A stretch of DNA of 5,381 nt from Candidatus Kaiserbacteria bacterium (GTDB lineage Bacteria; Patescibacteriota; Minisyncoccia; Phycocordibacterales; UBA2100), in contig JALWJR010000029.1 of assembly GCA_026996985.1 (NCBI GenBank), forward strand, positions 1 through 5,381. Reading direction: 5' to 3'. A program made the position numbers and the translations under genes. The notes under the pieces are model-generated. The model saw nothing but the letters and a program-made list of their open reading frames with translations, was not told the origin of the DNA and made no database searches. Below, piece by piece: positions 4,809 to 5,381 of this stretch (within the stretch, counting starts at the first letter, position 1; each line of letters starts with the position of its first letter).

Positions 4809-5381
4809 ATGCTTAAAAGAGCTACAACATTTATATTGGCTTCTTTGATATTTTTTACCTTTTTAAATTTATCGGAAGCTGTAGAGTGCAAAGAAATAGA
4901 GAATCTTGACGCTTACACAGACCAGGAATTGAAAGAAATTTTCGATGCTTGCACACTTGAAATTGAACAAGGAAAACAAATTCTCAATGAAAAAAAGAAA
5001 GAAACCGCTTCAATATCAAGGGATATTGCCATTTTACAAGCGCAGATTAACAAAACCAAAGCTCAGATAAGGGCTCGCAACATTCAAATTTACCGCCTTA
5101 AAAACAGCATCGCCACCCAAACCGAAAAAATAAAACAACTGGAAGAAGAAATAACAAAAGCCAAAAAAACTCTGGCAGAGCTTTTGAAAACAAAATCCAG
5201 ACTTGATGATTACTCCCTTATTGAAGTGTTTTTCATGCGTCCGAAAATTTCCGATTTTTTTGATGACCTAAACAATTACTCGGCAATTGAATTGAATTTA
5301 AATAAAAATCTTGACGAGTTTGTAAAACTAAAAAACGAAGCGGAAGAACAGAAAAGCGAACTTGCCGAACGTACCGCGCGA
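4809..5381 (+). CDS. Secreted coiled-coil protein, EnvC/PcsB-like, partial (C-terminus beyond the right edge)
   Basis: 191 codons are visible with no stop. Residues 1-24 are a Sec signal peptide: K3 and R4, a hydrophobic core at about 7-20, and probable cleavage after SEA at 22-24. Two Cys follow (C27, C48). A long charged heptad-like region runs from about 50 to 130, consistent with a coiled coil. At 137-170 the pattern LIEVFFMRPKISDFFDDLNN then YSAIE resembles the (A/S)xSxSDFLxRxxxL element of the PcsB/EnvC/CwlO coiled-coil domain, followed by another charged helix. Proteins of this build usually end in an M23 (LytM) or NlpC/CHAP domain and either cut peptidoglycan or activate amidases at division, often under FtsEX control. 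The C-terminal domain is not visible, so enzyme or activator cannot be decided. It is divergent from rpmE2, with a 75-bp gap and a good ribosome-binding site. Confidence 0.75.
   Translation, partial: MLKRATTFILASLIFFTFLNLSEAVECKEIENLDAYTDQELKEIFDACTLEIEQGKQILNEKKKETASISRDIAILQAQINKTKAQIRARNIQIYRLKNSIATQTEKIKQLEEEITKAKKTLAELLKTKSRLDDYSLIEVFFMRPKISDFFDDLNNYSAIELNLNKNLDEFVKLKNEAEEQKSELAERTAR

Overview
The window is a bacterial chromosomal segment of moderate to low GC. It carries housekeeping translation genes and two genes for exported proteins. The gene set and the style of the S2, RF1 and surface proteins suggest a Candidate Phyla Radiation (Patescibacteria) organism, perhaps Parcubacteria-like. 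The pointers are a compact S2, a short RF1, a short Thermus-type EF-Ts, a zinc-free type B L31, and a membrane-anchored propeller protein with a Myxococcus-type Cys-rich motif. This placement is inference from protein style. No marker here proves it. The genes read cleanly with the standard code: the visible stops are TAA (rpsB, prfA, rpmE2) and TAG (surface protein).

Layout, left to right. Positions 1-1257 (minus) hold the classic rpsB-tsf pair: ribosomal protein S2, then elongation factor Ts running off the left edge. Positions 1258-1397 are a divergent control region, with a candidate extended -10 promoter and leader hairpin for rpsB on the minus strand and a candidate promoter for a tRNA on the plus strand. 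Positions 1398-1470 (plus) encode tRNA-Ala(GGC) with the G3:U70 identity pair. Positions 1501-3417 (minus) encode a 638-residue signal-anchored extracellular protein with a propeller-like repeat region, a Cys-rich CGDG motif and an unassigned C-terminal domain. Positions 3494-4733 (minus) hold rpmE2 and prfA, separated by one nucleotide. Positions 4734-4808 are a divergent intergenic region in which the rpmE2 promoter sits so close to the ATG that the mRNA is probably leaderless. Positions 4809-5381 (plus) hold the first 191 codons of a secreted coiled-coil protein of the EnvC/PcsB type.

Functionally, S2, EF-Ts, L31, RF1 and tRNA-Ala serve ribosome assembly, elongation and termination. The other two genes concern the cell envelope: one anchored surface protein of unknown ligand and one probable peptidoglycan-remodelling factor. 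I see no mobile element, CRISPR array, toxin-antitoxin pair or defence system. The parts least explained by known biology are the surface protein, the palindromes at the rpsB promoter and before the surface gene, and the near absence of Shine-Dalgarno sequences.
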